Notes: a model not told the origin generated them from the sequence alone. DNA of 64,000 nt from Chryseolinea sp. H1M3-3 (GCF_029360725.1 NZ_JARKMY010000010.1:886431-950430), one strand, 5' to 3'. Shown: positions 1 to 10,144, counted from the stretch's first letter. A program made the numbers and translations.

Positions 1-355
1 CTTCATTTCTTTTTCTTACGTTCTGGATGGAAACACCATTTCTAAAATCCTCCACTAAGGACAATGTGCCATAAATAAGACCAGTTCCATCTCCACCGTG
101 AATTGTTATCTTTTTCCCTTCGGGCAAAAGTTCATAGGACTCTTTTCCCAAGCCCTCTTTCACCACCAGCACAATGCTATAGTCGGGGGTTGATTCATTT
201 AAAATATAACCGCGAGTTAATACAGATTTCTTCAATGCATCTGCCGCGTAGGATGCCTGCAAGGAAGATTTATCATATTCAATTTTCACGCGTTGCGCGA
301 CGCCTAAAGTGCTGATGAGAAACAAGGCGAAAAAAATAAAGACTAACTTTTTCAT
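1..355 (-). CDS. Secreted glycan-hydrolase-type protein, N-terminal fragment
   Basis: Only the first 118 codons lie in the window; the gene continues past base 1. The protein opens with a signal peptide (KKLVFIFFALFLISTLGVAQ), followed by an alpha/beta segment ending in GGDGTGLIYGTLSLVEDF. That last motif is typical of the small N-terminal domain shared by family 67 alpha-glucuronidases and family 20 hexosaminidase-like enzymes (the 'GH20b/GH67N' fold), where it precedes a catalytic barrel. The catalytic part is not visible, so the substrate cannot be named. The gene lies 170 bp downstream of another hydrolase-like gene on the same strand, which suggests a shared glycan-use role. The ATG at 355 is the natural start because the signal peptide begins there. 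Sure of a secreted hydrolase-type N-domain, unsure of family. Confidence 0.6.
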   Translation of the reverse strand, partial: MKKLVFIFFALFLISTLGVAQRVKIEYDKSSLQASYAADALKKSVLTRGYILNESTPDYSIVLVVKEGLGKESYELLPEGKKITIHGGDGTGLIYGTLSLVEDFRNGVSIQNVRKRNE

Positions 356-525
356 AAAGGCTGTTGCGGTATAAATCTGTACGGAATAAAATTATGAGTT
401 TACATTTGAATGGCCAACTGTCATTTCGTTCGTTTGATATTTCAAAAGGCAGATCACCGCTTTCAATTTGATCGATAGGTTAGCCGGATTTTTACCGTGC
501 AGATTTCCCTAAACCGCGACAGCAA

Positions 526-2760
526 TCACATGGTGGTAAGTGAAACCGAGGAGAAATCTTCCAATTTCTTTACCTCGACTTCCACAACGCCATTCCTGTC
601 AACCACAGACGATTCTCCATTTGAACGAAGGACTTTGTAGTTGGTCAACTTTTTACCCAAGGATAACTTCACCGAAATGTTGTAAACCGGCAATAAGCTT
701 CGAAGGGGTCGTACCGGACCGGAGGTCGTGTTCACTAAAGAGAAGATATATTCATTTGGATTTTGAATAGATTGCGTAAGTCCCACATGAACGCTTTCCG
801 GCGCCGTGGTTTCCAATATCAAAGAATTGCCGGCTAGGTATTTTATACTTCTTGCCAGAAGATTTCGAACGTCAGGATGCGCGAATTCAAAAGAGATCAA
901 ATCAGGTTGATTGGAGAAATAAATGACCTTCCCTTTTTTATATACATTTTCTAAAACGGTAGGAAATTCTTTCGCCCATTCGTTGGTCCACGCCTTTTCG
1001 GGCGGCTGATTATGAACAATCGGATTATAGGTACAAATCTTTTTTGCCCGGGGAAAAGCTTTGCATAACAGGGTATACCCGGCATTAATTAACAAGGCTG
1101 TTTCATTGCTATCAGGTTTAACAATAAAATGATCCGGATCAGCAATCACCTGATAAAAGTCTTTGCGGGTGTTCACTTTTTCGCCGGTATAACTGCATCC
1201 AAAAACTTCCGTTAATCCAAAGTCTTTGCGCTTCGTACCATCCTCTGTATACAGGCTCGTTTCATAAGTCGCAACCAAATTTCCTCCGTTCCCTACATAT
1301 TCCGAAAGCAGCGCAACTTCCTTTTGTGAAAGGCACCTAACGTTGGCAAGAATAATGACTTTATACTTTGATAATCGTTCTTTGCTTATCTGATCATCGG
1401 CAACGAAATCGTGTAAAATATGATTTTCAATTAACACTGTCTCCGTGCCTTTTATAAAGGCTTCAAAGGGATCGCCTTCTTCAGACTTATTTCGAAATGA
1501 CAAACGTGTAGCCCTCGAGTAATATACAGCGACATCTGCCACTGCAGCCTGCTGCCTCAATTCCTTTTCATGGGCTTTTACAAATTGATAGGTGTCGCTT
1601 TGATGGAAGGCTGTTCTCCGATCGTAAGTAGCGCCAGGATGCATGCCCGTAAAGCTACAATTCCAAAACCTGCCGCCAGCTGCGAGTGCCTGCCATAACC
1701 ATACCTTAAGATCAACAGGCGGATCCATAACGTAGCGGTGTGAAGTTCCATTGCCACCATACAAAATGATAGCCTCCTTTTCAGGCGCCATTGATTTTAA
1801 AAACTTTATGATGGTGTTGGCGTAATTCAGATCGGCGTAGTGTATGTGCTCCGAGTTTTCAGTAAGGAAGGCAACACTTACTAAAAAATCAAAATGATCG
1901 CGGGCCATGTAGAGGTCTATTCCATCATTTATTCGACTACCCGCTTCAAACATGCTGAACACTTCCGCCGTATAGACTTTATCCTCACCAAAAGACTTTA
2001 CGGTTTGTTTCATTTTCTCCATGTGCTTTTCTGCCATCTGCGACTTCCACTTCATATAGTTATCGAGCTGCACCGTATCAGCATCAGGAGAAGGAATATT
2101 CTCCCCCGCTATTTGCCTGAAAGATTCCTGGCACTGTTTACAATAACAAATACCCTGGACACCGATGCTATTATGCCAGATGCCATCGATGTTGTAAGTG
2201 GAAATGATGTGCTTTATAAACGCCTGCGCATGTTCATTGCGATGGTAACCCGTATAACAAGATGCATAAAGCTGTGGACGTGTATACAGTAACTGTTTTG
2301 GTTTTTGCTGCTGATCCACACTAAACCATTGAGGATGTTGTTGAAATATCTTTTCCTCTACACCTCTAAAATCAACGCGAGCAATAACCCGTATGCTTGC
2401 TGCATGACAAGCGTCCGTTATTTCTTTAAGAATATCCCGCTTGCCCATGAAAGAATTAATGTTGGCAGCTGGAAGGGGATTTTGGAAAAAATCCACAATA
2501 CCCCCACCGTTCACAATCAGCGTATTGCACCCAGTTTTTTCCATGTAGGCCACTACCGACTTGGCATCATAGTTAACAGCGTCGGGTTCACGCAATACGG
2601 TTTGAAGTATGCGAAGTGGTTCCTGGAACCAGTAGGCTTTACGTTGCAACTGCTGACTGCCCATAGCGGCTTGATAGAGTGTAGGTGATAAGATGACTCC
2701 TCCACTTAGCGCAGCGGTATATCGAATAAATTTTCTACGGTTGAGATGGGATGGCTGCAT
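526..2760 (-). CDS. Putative glycosyl hydrolase, Tat-exported, GHL6-like with GH42M-like domain
   Basis: 744 residues. The N-terminus has a twin-arginine signal (NRRKFIRYTAALSGG) followed by a hydrophobic stretch, so export folded through Tat is likely. Residues about 60-230 resemble the 'hypothetical glycosyl hydrolase 6' barrel: a nested pattern CNTLIVNGGG, then IRVIARVDFRG, HPQWFSVD and IDGIWHNSIG, as in beta-galactosidase-like TIM barrels. Residues about 400-600 look like the beta-galactosidase trimerisation fold (YKVIILANVRCLSQKEVALL). No catalytic acid/base pair can be assigned with confidence, and the substrate is unknown. The downstream neighbour also looks like a glycan hydrolase. 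Inference: periplasmic or outer-surface glycosidase. Function at family level only. Confidence 0.65.
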   Translation of the reverse strand: MQPSHLNRRKFIRYTAALSGGVILSPTLYQAAMGSQQLQRKAYWFQEPLRILQTVLREPDAVNYDAKSVVAYMEKTGCNTLIVNGGGIVDFFQNPLPAANINSFMGKRDILKEITDACHAASIRVIARVDFRGVEEKIFQQHPQWFSVDQQQKPKQLLYTRPQLYASCYTGYHRNEHAQAFIKHIISTYNIDGIWHNSIGVQGICYCKQCQESFRQIAGENIPSPDADTVQLDNYMKWKSQMAEKHMEKMKQTVKSFGEDKVYTAEVFSMFEAGSRINDGIDLYMARDHFDFLVSVAFLTENSEHIHYADLNYANTIIKFLKSMAPEKEAIILYGGNGTSHRYVMDPPVDLKVWLWQALAAGGRFWNCSFTGMHPGATYDRRTAFHQSDTYQFVKAHEKELRQQAAVADVAVYYSRATRLSFRNKSEEGDPFEAFIKGTETVLIENHILHDFVADDQISKERLSKYKVIILANVRCLSQKEVALLSEYVGNGGNLVATYETSLYTEDGTKRKDFGLTEVFGCSYTGEKVNTRKDFYQVIADPDHFIVKPDSNETALLINAGYTLLCKAFPRAKKICTYNPIVHNQPPEKAWTNEWAKEFPTVLENVYKKGKVIYFSNQPDLISFEFAHPDVRNLLARSIKYLAGNSLILETTAPESVHVGLTQSIQNPNEYIFSLVNTTSGPVRPLRSLLPVYNISVKLSLGKKLTNYKVLRSNGESSVVDRNGVVEVEVKKLEDFSSVSLTTM

Positions 2761-2913
2761 GATTTGAATATGATGAGCAAATCAAATCTAATACTTTATA
2801 CATCATACCAAAGCGAAAATGTTATAAGCTAACTGTGGGGTTCTACGGAAGGGGAAAGACTTCTATCTACTTGGAAATCGTCAGGCGTTTAACAACAAGA
2901 CCTCGTATGTCCG

Positions 2914-4173
2914 CTATCCTACTGCTATTTCGACAAAACTATCTTCTTGAAAATATCGGTTGGCAACTTCCAGCAATTCTTCTGCCGTAATAGCGCCGAC
3001 ACGGGAAATCATGTTTTGGTAATATTGGGGCGACAAACTAAAAAGAACCATATTTTTTATTTTATCGGCATGCGCAAATGAAGTTGTGATCTCAAGTTGT
3101 AGACTACCGATAAAATGATTGCGCGCGATATCCAGTTCTTCCTCTCCAATTTTCTCGGTTCTCACACGTTTCAACTCCTTCGCAATTTCGTCAAATGTAA
3201 GTTCTACATTTTCATTATTTACATCTGCACCGATAACCAGATAGCCGTCGTGCTTCAACGAATGCAGCGATGACGATATACCATATGACAACCCTTTGTC
3301 TTCGCGAATGTTTTTCATTAGCCGGGACCCGAAATACCCTCCCAGAATGTGGTTTAAAAATAGGGCATCGGCATAGTCAGGACGTGTTTTTGAAATCGCT
3401 CTTTTAGCAAGTCGTATGGAAGATTGTACACTGCCTTCCTTCGCCACAACGTGGCGCGTATAGTTTAAATCTTTGTTCGTAAAATCTATTCGGTCAATCT
3501 TATTAAACTCAAATGACGAGAAGGCATTCTCAATAATGCGTTGATTTTTTTCAGATACTTTTCCCGACACAAGTATGGTTGCTTTCTTAAAGAACTCGTT
3601 ATAATGTTCAAGAAGCGAATCACGATCAACTTTTTCAACGTCAGCCTCATCCAGTTCCTTACCATACGGATGACCTTCTCCAAAAAGATTTTTTCTAACC
3701 AGTCTGGACGCCTGAAAACTGGTCTTCTCGTAATTTACTTTCAGATTTTGGAGATAAATTGATTTCAACAAATCTATTTCCGGTTGCACTAAAACAGATT
3801 CAGTAAGCAGTTCTAAGAAGAGCGAAATTGCCGGCTCAAAATTTTTATTTAATAAATAGATTGAAACAGAAATATGATCCAAACCTGGATGAATTTCCAG
3901 ATGGGCGCCGTACAAATCGAGCAAATGGGCAATCTCAAAACTTGTTTTTTTCTTTGTGCCTTTAGACAAAAGATTCGATGCAAAATATGCTGCGCCCCAT
4001 ACCTTTTCTACCCATCGGCCGGCTGGAAAAATAATTTCAACTTTGCTGACCTCCTGGGTACCACCCAAAACAAAATATGCTTCGGCCCCGCTCTTTAGCG
4101 TCTTCTTTTCAGGTTGAATTAATTCAAAGGAAGTACTCCTTTGAAATGGCGGTGCAATCGTTCTATCAAGCAT
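2914..4173 (-). CDS. M16-family peptidase-like protein, zinc motif lost
   Basis: 419 residues with the two-lobed M16 (pitrilysin/processing-peptidase) layout. The segment around residues 60-73 aligns with the usual HxxEH region (GLAHFLEHMLFKGT in active members), but here it reads GAAYFASNLLSKGT. Both zinc histidines and the catalytic glutamate are therefore gone. The C-terminal lobe keeps the substrate-pocket signature (DKGLSYGISSSLHS). In Bacteroidota, inactive M16 proteins normally pair with an active partner encoded next door; none is present here. Its ATG overlaps the porV stop by one base (TAATG), so it is translationally coupled to porV and probably co-transcribed with porU-porV. Role unknown; a periplasmic or chaperone-like subunit is possible. 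Confidence 0.8.
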   Translation of the reverse strand: MLDRTIAPPFQRSTSFELIQPEKKTLKSGAEAYFVLGGTQEVSKVEIIFPAGRWVEKVWGAAYFASNLLSKGTKKKTSFEIAHLLDLYGAHLEIHPGLDHISVSIYLLNKNFEPAISLFLELLTESVLVQPEIDLLKSIYLQNLKVNYEKTSFQASRLVRKNLFGEGHPYGKELDEADVEKVDRDSLLEHYNEFFKKATILVSGKVSEKNQRIIENAFSSFEFNKIDRIDFTNKDLNYTRHVVAKEGSVQSSIRLAKRAISKTRPDYADALFLNHILGGYFGSRLMKNIREDKGLSYGISSSLHSLKHDGYLVIGADVNNENVELTFDEIAKELKRVRTEKIGEEELDIARNHFIGSLQLEITTSFAHADKIKNMVLFSLSPQYYQNMISRVGAITAEELLEVANRYFQEDSFVEIAVG

Positions 4174-5366
4174 TAGGGATTGTCAGTAACAGATTCTTCG
4201 GCAGCAGGATTTTCATTAATATTAAAATGCAACGTAAAACGCAACGTCTCCGCTAATGGGTGCTCGCGCTTTGCCGTTGGAACTAAGTAGGCAATATCAA
4301 TCCCAAACCTATCCTTATTAAATCCTAGACCGATGGTCATGTATTTTCGATTGCCTTTACTACGCGCCTCATTGAAATATCCGAGACGGGCCGCAAATGT
4401 TTTGTTGTACCAATATTCAATTCCAACTGAAGTCATCACCTCCTGGAACTCTTCACTTGCACCGTTAGGCGCATCTGTAAAAGAACTGAACATAGCATTT
4501 AGCAAGGAACGGTTTGGATCTCTGCCCGAGATAATTACACCGCTTGTATCATTTCTTATGGGTGGACTTGGAACCATTAGTTTGTTAAAATCCAACACAA
4601 ACGTAATGGTGTTGTATGGATCTAATTCTGTTGTAAGTGCGGTTCCCACGCGAAAATTCGTGGGCAAAAAATCTTCGTTATTATTATCGGTATAAGTTAG
4701 CTTTGCACCGATATTAGAAATAGACGCACCCAATGAAAGGGTTGACAACCTTCTCCATTGAAGCGGCTTGGTGTAATATATTCCAACGTCAGCTGCAACA
4801 CTTTTGCCAGGCTTCGCGTCGATGGTTGCACTTGTTCCGGTAAGGTTAGAATAGATGTAACGGCCGGATAGACCGATCCCGAGATTTTCCGACAACATTC
4901 TTGAGTATGTAGCATCGAAAGAAAAATCACGAGGATTATATTCCCCGCTGATGTCGCTGATAAGCGGACCTTCACGAAACGTAATATCACCCATGTCAAA
5001 ATACTTTAAAGCAATTGACACGGCTTGTTCGCGTGTAATTTTGTAGAAGCCCGTAAGATATGAGATCGACATATCGTTCACGATCTTGCCTAACCATGGC
5101 GTATAGGATGCTGACGCACCGTATTTATTTTGAATGAACACCAACTTACCAGCATTCCAATAAGCCGAGTTGGCATCAGGCGACGTGGCTACGCCGGCAT
5201 CTCCCAGGGCAGCATGCCGCGCATCCGGAGATATTGCTAAAAAGGGTACTGCTGTAGTAATGGCAACTTCCTGACCTAGTACATTTTGTGAGAAAGCTTG
5301 CTGAGTGGCTGCTCCTCCAAGTATCAATAACAGAATTACGCGATAATACATCAATGTGTTTTTCAA
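4173..5366 (-). CDS. porV: Type IX secretion outer-membrane protein PorV
   Basis: 397 residues with a signal peptide (AATQQAFSQN cleavage area) and a FadL-like 14-strand barrel pattern of alternating aromatic strands. PorV signature segments are visible: GDAGVATSPDANSAYWNAGK near the N-terminus, and the YWNAG/PWLGKIVNDM strand region. PorV is the outer-membrane shuttle of the type IX secretion system: it takes cargo with a C-terminal sorting domain from the translocon to the PorU sortase. It lies 14 bp downstream of porU, the same order as in Porphyromonas, and overlaps the following M16 gene. No -7 promoter is obvious between porU and porV. Confident. Confidence 0.93.
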   Translation of the reverse strand: MKNTLMYYRVILLLILGGAATQQAFSQNVLGQEVAITTAVPFLAISPDARHAALGDAGVATSPDANSAYWNAGKLVFIQNKYGASASYTPWLGKIVNDMSISYLTGFYKITREQAVSIALKYFDMGDITFREGPLISDISGEYNPRDFSFDATYSRMLSENLGIGLSGRYIYSNLTGTSATIDAKPGKSVAADVGIYYTKPLQWRRLSTLSLGASISNIGAKLTYTDNNNEDFLPTNFRVGTALTTELDPYNTITFVLDFNKLMVPSPPIRNDTSGVIISGRDPNRSLLNAMFSSFTDAPNGASEEFQEVMTSVGIEYWYNKTFAARLGYFNEARSKGNRKYMTIGLGFNKDRFGIDIAYLVPTAKREHPLAETLRFTLHFNINENPAAEESVTDNP

Positions 5367-5380
5367 AGGCTCAAAGATAA

Positions 5381-8300
5381 TTAATTCACAACAATTAGTT
5401 TTGTAACACGCTCATTTTTAGAGCCATTCGTTAATGAACGAACAGCCAAACGTGCTAAGTATATGCCCGCCGGGAGTTTTTTTCCAAAATCATACAGATT
5501 ATTAATCTGCCCCAAATCTACATGATAAGCGCTCTCGGGCAGATCAAATTCGTAGGTTTTTAATTGTACACCGCTTGCACCATAAATAACCAACTGTGCG
5601 TGAAGGTCATCGCCCGAACGATTGTGTGTAAAAAAAACAGAAGTTTCAGACTGAAAAGGGTTTGGGAAATTAGCCAAGGTCTCAATCACCAAATTATCAT
5701 CGGCGGTAACGACAAATTCAATGGTAGCCTGGCCAGGATTGTTGTGAATATCCCAGGCTTTTACAGTAATAGAGTGCTTTCCAGGAGACAATCCCCTTAT
5801 TGGAAAATGTACATATCCCCTTTTAAAATCATCCATGTAAGCTTCATAGTAATCATTTAAAATATAAGCTTGTTTGTCATCGTCCAGGTAAGCTACCAAT
5901 GCACTTCCGATACTATAACCAGAAATATTGATACCACTATCATCACTCAAGTGTGCAATAAGGGTACCGTTAGTACCCACCAGCCCACCTGAAATGAAAG
6001 ATGTGTCATTCATGAACAACTGTAATGTAGGTGATGCGTTATCTGAGAGAAAAGTTGTTTCTGTGCCTCCTACGTTGAAGGATAAAAATGAACCGCTTGC
6101 ATCGCGCGAATGGGTTGGATCAAAAGCATACAAACTCAACTTCCCGGGACCAATTTTGTAGTCAACATTTTTTGTAAGGACAAATTGAAATTCAAATGTT
6201 CCATTGATGACCGATGCCTTACCCCGGTATAACGCGTTATGCCATTCATTAAACTTAAAAGGAGGGTTATTTTTTCCTATGGTCACAAAATCGACTTCTT
6301 TATCAAATAGCGTAAATTCCAATATGCCATTAAAGTCCTCCATTACCTCACCCGATTCATTGTGAATTTCTCCTTTTAAACTTACAGTAGATAATGCTTT
6401 TAAAGTGTCTGAACCTGTAATGGTTTTTAACTCCGTTACCTCGATCGATTCCGTGGCCATCGCCAACGTCATGGAAGGATCGCCCAGCAACGAAAAATTT
6501 CGGTTTGCCACGCCACTCATACTGTTGTTCTTTGTATCTCGAAACACTTTACCAAGTGTGTTGTATCGCGAAGAATGCTTTTGAAAAAGAGCCGCGTAGA
6601 ACTGTTGATTTAATACAAAGTTTGTCCCAGCATTTACTGGGCGTGCCGTTGTAACCAATCCGATGGCACCTCCACTATTCTGAAGCACACTAAGTTCAGC
6701 ACCGGAAACAACGGTTGGGTCATCCTGCCGCCCAAATTCGCAGGTAGCGGTTACCAAGAACGGATAGAGTTTGTTCTCCAGTTCTTCGATTTCCAAATTT
6801 GAAAATATCTTTTCGTCAGCCCATTGTTTTTCATTGCCGTGTCCTGTAAAATTGATGATGAGCGAGCCCTTATCAAAACGCCTTACAATATCTTCGTTCA
6901 CCGCAGGTATAGTCTCTCCGTTAGGACGGACGGTCTTTTCGTATTTACCCAGAAATATTTTTTTTGTATCAAAGGCAGGTTCTGAAGATTCAATGGATTC
7001 CGCTATAGAATTTGCTTGCGATTGGTGACTGCTTGTAAAATTGTCGGCATTGTTTCCATCATCACCCACGAACACAATATTTTTTCGCCAATGGCCGTAT
7101 GTCTTTTTGTAATTATCGTAGTGAATGATCTTATCGACTACCACTTTCGCCTCTTCGATTGTTTTAACGGGTAATCGCCCAACTCCAATGTCCAGGGTGT
7201 GGTTTTGAATCGGAGACTCGCCCCAATCCCCCTCGTTATTTTCGAGGAAAGCGAAATAGTCATCTGAAGAATAGGTGGCTAGGGGAGATAATGAGTTGCG
7301 CGATTCATAGGTAGGAACAAAATTCGTGTTGTTTCTGATACGGTCTTTGTAATCATACGATGCCTTTCCAAAAAAAAGGACTGCTTTCAGGGTTTCAGGA
7401 TTTTTATCATACAAATGTTTAATAAAATCCCGTATGGCCGTGACATCCTGTCGACCCGAAGAGAACTCCACGAAAATTTCTTCGGGGGTTACGACAGCAG
7501 TAGTCATTGCGTTATGAGCTGCTCGATGCCCGGCTAAGCGTTGCGCTTCGGCACGAAAATCCTGATGCGTGATGATGATCAGGTTGGGCGTTGTTAATCC
7601 CCGAAGATTTTGGTTTTCAACCTTTCCGATCAATTCAGGCGACGGGACTTCATGATCAAAAATAATATACTCCTGCAGTTGATCGCTTTTGTCAGAAAAT
7701 ATCGCAAAACTATTTTGGAGCTGAAAATTTTGCTGCACAGGGGTAGAAGGATCGCTGATATTCCATATCAAGCATTTGTCTGTAACATCGGCAATCTCAA
7801 ATGACGATGTGGCTTGAGACAGGCTTTCGCGCGATCGAAAAAGCGTTTGATGACCAGATAATTTCAAAGCGCGTTTTATGTTAATAAGAAAAAAATCAAG
7901 GTACGTTGAGGATGCGCCCGTAGCGGCTTTATTGAATTGATATCTTAGCGATTGCGAAGTTGTGGATGATGCGCCGACGACGTCAGCATTTAGTTGGATA
8001 GTATCTTTTTTATGAGCACCCTTGATTCCGTACTGGGTGTTTGGAATGATCGGCAGCGTCTGTGTTGCTATCGCTGCATTATTCCACGATAGGTTGATTG
8101 ATGACGTTCCGAAAGATTGACTTACAACATCAGATACAATTTTAATAGTGGAACTAGGCATGATATCGCTGATGTCGAATGTAAAAGTACGGTCGGGGTT
8201 GATACCGAATCGTTCACCAAACCATTCGCGGCCGGAGCTTAAAATATTATGGTCGTCCAACTCATGGTAGATGTAGTCATCATACTGACGGATTACCGGA

Positions 8301-8839
8301 AAACTACCATCAGAATTTGGTCTATTGGAAATTCTTTTGCCATCCGTATCGCCTACCGTAATAAAACAGAAATTCTTCTGGCTGTATAAATTACTTTCGT
8401 ACGCAAAGATTTCCCTCCGAACATCGTATACAACACGGTCTGCGCCTTCAGCATAAAACAAAATGTAGTCCCCTTTGTCAAAGCTTCCATCATTTTCACC
8501 GGAAATATAAATTGCATTTTCAACGAGATCAATCGGTCTGCTGGTTTCATTGGCCTGAGGAAGCATTCCTCCGACGTTCCCAAAAACTTTTATTTTTCGC
8601 GGATCAGACGTCGCATCAAACCCCATTTTTTTAAACTGATTGTACGTGATTTTATAAACACCACGTCTCTCAATACCCAGCTTATACCACACCCCCGATT
8701 GCAAGACAGAGGATTGACCAAATGCATGGAATACCGTCAGCAGCAGCAGACCGCAAATGAAAGATCGTATGGTGAAATAGGAATACACGTAAAAATTCAA
8801 CTTCGAAAATAGCGCCTTATTTTTGAAACATCCGGACAC
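5381..8839 (-). CDS. porU: Type IX secretion sortase PorU (gingipain-like C25 protease)
   Basis: 1152 residues. Order: N-terminal hydrophobic signal (about 25-42), beta-rich domain, C25 gingipain-like caspase fold (about 415-780) with the catalytic dyad His667 (NFTGHGNE) and Cys700 (VTATCEFGRQDD), an Ig-like region, and a type IX C-terminal domain beginning near the FPNPF motif and ending in a basic strand. PorU removes the C-terminal domain of type IX cargo and attaches anionic lipopolysaccharide to it. PorU itself carries an uncleaved sorting domain, as seen here. Start overlaps the end of pssA by 23 bp, so the start codon is a little uncertain, but no other in-frame ATG precedes the signal peptide. 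Next gene is porV. Confidence 0.94.
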   Translation of the reverse strand: MSGCFKNKALFSKLNFYVYSYFTIRSFICGLLLLTVFHAFGQSSVLQSGVWYKLGIERRGVYKITYNQFKKMGFDATSDPRKIKVFGNVGGMLPQANETSRPIDLVENAIYISGENDGSFDKGDYILFYAEGADRVVYDVRREIFAYESNLYSQKNFCFITVGDTDGKRISNRPNSDGSFPVIRQYDDYIYHELDDHNILSSGREWFGERFGINPDRTFTFDISDIMPSSTIKIVSDVVSQSFGTSSINLSWNNAAIATQTLPIIPNTQYGIKGAHKKDTIQLNADVVGASSTTSQSLRYQFNKAATGASSTYLDFFLINIKRALKLSGHQTLFRSRESLSQATSSFEIADVTDKCLIWNISDPSTPVQQNFQLQNSFAIFSDKSDQLQEYIIFDHEVPSPELIGKVENQNLRGLTTPNLIIITHQDFRAEAQRLAGHRAAHNAMTTAVVTPEEIFVEFSSGRQDVTAIRDFIKHLYDKNPETLKAVLFFGKASYDYKDRIRNNTNFVPTYESRNSLSPLATYSSDDYFAFLENNEGDWGESPIQNHTLDIGVGRLPVKTIEEAKVVVDKIIHYDNYKKTYGHWRKNIVFVGDDGNNADNFTSSHQSQANSIAESIESSEPAFDTKKIFLGKYEKTVRPNGETIPAVNEDIVRRFDKGSLIINFTGHGNEKQWADEKIFSNLEIEELENKLYPFLVTATCEFGRQDDPTVVSGAELSVLQNSGGAIGLVTTARPVNAGTNFVLNQQFYAALFQKHSSRYNTLGKVFRDTKNNSMSGVANRNFSLLGDPSMTLAMATESIEVTELKTITGSDTLKALSTVSLKGEIHNESGEVMEDFNGILEFTLFDKEVDFVTIGKNNPPFKFNEWHNALYRGKASVINGTFEFQFVLTKNVDYKIGPGKLSLYAFDPTHSRDASGSFLSFNVGGTETTFLSDNASPTLQLFMNDTSFISGGLVGTNGTLIAHLSDDSGINISGYSIGSALVAYLDDDKQAYILNDYYEAYMDDFKRGYVHFPIRGLSPGKHSITVKAWDIHNNPGQATIEFVVTADDNLVIETLANFPNPFQSETSVFFTHNRSGDDLHAQLVIYGASGVQLKTYEFDLPESAYHVDLGQINNLYDFGKKLPAGIYLARLAVRSLTNGSKNERVTKLIVVN

Positions 8840-9491
8840 CTAACGAAAGTGCGATGTATGAAAGTATAATAAAAGGAAAAGCAGCCAGTTTTAAAGCTAC
8901 TATCAGTAATACAGCCAAACCCAGGAAAGTAAACCTGGTTTTATTATCCGCCCAGCCGAAGTTTTTGAATTTCAATGCAAAAAGATCGATTCTTGAAACC
9001 AACAGCAATGAAAACACAACCACGATCACACTCAGCACCAGCGGGCTAAACACGAAATCCAAAATTGGGGATTCTAAAAATGGCAATGCTGTGATAAAAA
9101 AAGCATTGGCCGGCGTGGGCAATCCTTTAAAGGAATCGGATTGAGATTCGTCGAGATTAAAGATGGCCAATCTCAACGCCGAACAAACAGCAATGAGAAT
9201 TGCGATGTAGGGTATATAGGAAAAAGGCGATTCCAAGGAAAGCGATACATACATGTATAAAGAAGGGACCATACCAAAGCTGACCATATCAGCGAGGGAA
9301 TCCAGTTCTTTTCCAAGTGGAGAAGATATCTTTAATAATCGCGCAGCAAATCCATCGAAAAAATCGAAAATTCCAGCCGCCCACACAAAATATGCAATCG
9401 GTATATTCCATCCTTCTAACAAACCAATAACTCCCAGGCAGCCACATATCAAGTTACAACAGGTTAAAAAATTCGGAATGTGTTTAAGCAT
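8817..9491 (-). CDS. pssA: CDP-diacylglycerol-serine O-phosphatidyltransferase
   Basis: 224 residues from the ATG at 9491; a longer in-frame ATG at 9515 would overlap the upstream gene, and MLKHIPNFLTCCNLICG is the usual family start. It makes phosphatidylserine from CDP-diacylglycerol and serine, the first step toward phosphatidylethanolamine. The CDP-alcohol phosphotransferase signature is complete: DGFAAR, eight residues, then G-x3-D-x3-D (GKELDSLAD). About seven hydrophobic helices give an integral inner-membrane protein. It follows the metallo-hydrolase gene by two bases and overlaps porU, so it sits in the same minus-strand unit. Confidence 0.92.
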   Translation of the reverse strand: MLKHIPNFLTCCNLICGCLGVIGLLEGWNIPIAYFVWAAGIFDFFDGFAARLLKISSPLGKELDSLADMVSFGMVPSLYMYVSLSLESPFSYIPYIAILIAVCSALRLAIFNLDESQSDSFKGLPTPANAFFITALPFLESPILDFVFSPLVLSVIVVVFSLLLVSRIDLFALKFKNFGWADNKTRFTFLGLAVLLIVALKLAAFPFIILSYIALSLGVRMFQK

Positions 9492-9493
9492 AT

Positions 9494-10144
9494 TTAACGT
9501 ATAGTAAGGGCGCAAAATGGATTTGTTCTTTTTTCTACGCCAATTGTCGTCTCCGGGCCATGACCAGGATACACGGTAACATCATCTGGCAATGTGAAAA
9601 GCTTTTGATGAATGCTATTGATTAAGGTGTTATAATTTCCACCGGGCAAATCTGCTCTTCCTATGCTGCTTTTGAACAGCACATCGCCGGCAATAACGGT
9701 TCTTTCTTTCTCATTATAAAATGCAACGTGCCCAGGTGAGTGGCCCGGGACAAAAAGAACAGAAAATTTTTGTTCTCCAAATTGCATCACGTCGCCTTCC
9801 TTTAATAAGGCATCGGGCGTAGCTTCCTGGTAAAGATGAAACCCATAGTGAGAGGCCAGTATTTTTTGAGCGTGCAACACAAATTCTTCTGTAGGATGAA
9901 CATAAAGCTTGACGTTATATTTTCGTTTTACAAAGTCGTTGCCCAGAACATGATCAATATGACAATGTGTGTTCCATAGCATGCCCACGCTGAGTTGATT
10001 ATTGGAAATGTAGTCGTCCAATTCTTTTCTCTCGCGTTCATCATAACAACCGGGGTCCACGACAACGCATTCTTTTGTATGATCGGAAATCACATAGGTG
10101 TTCTCCTGAAATGCATTAAAAACAAATGTGTGAATCTTAATCAC
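9494..10144 (-). CDS. Metallo-beta-lactamase-fold hydrolase, glyoxalase II-like
   Basis: 216 residues counted from a GTG at 10144 (VIKIHTFVFNAFQENTYVI). The longer frame reaching 10291 would run through the divergent promoter region and into the neighbouring plus-strand gene, and family members start at the IKIHTF strand. Zinc-ligand motif THCHIDH is intact, with the later ligands at PGHSPGH, AGDVLF and PGHGPET. The family hydrolyses thioesters such as S-lactoylglutathione or related small thiol esters; the real substrate is not evident, since Bacteroidota usually lack glutathione. First gene of the tight unit with pssA, porU, porV and the M16 protein. Confidence 0.85.
   Translation of the reverse strand: MIKIHTFVFNAFQENTYVISDHTKECVVVDPGCYDERERKELDDYISNNQLSVGMLWNTHCHIDHVLGNDFVKRKYNVKLYVHPTEEFVLHAQKILASHYGFHLYQEATPDALLKEGDVMQFGEQKFSVLFVPGHSPGHVAFYNEKERTVIAGDVLFKSSIGRADLPGGNYNTLINSIHQKLFTLPDDVTVYPGHGPETTIGVEKRTNPFCALTIR

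Noticed and set aside
2305-2688. Plus-strand ORF of 127 residues opposite the GHL6-like gene
   Set aside because: Antisense shadow of a well supported gene; no signature, no promoter, composition like a shadow frame.
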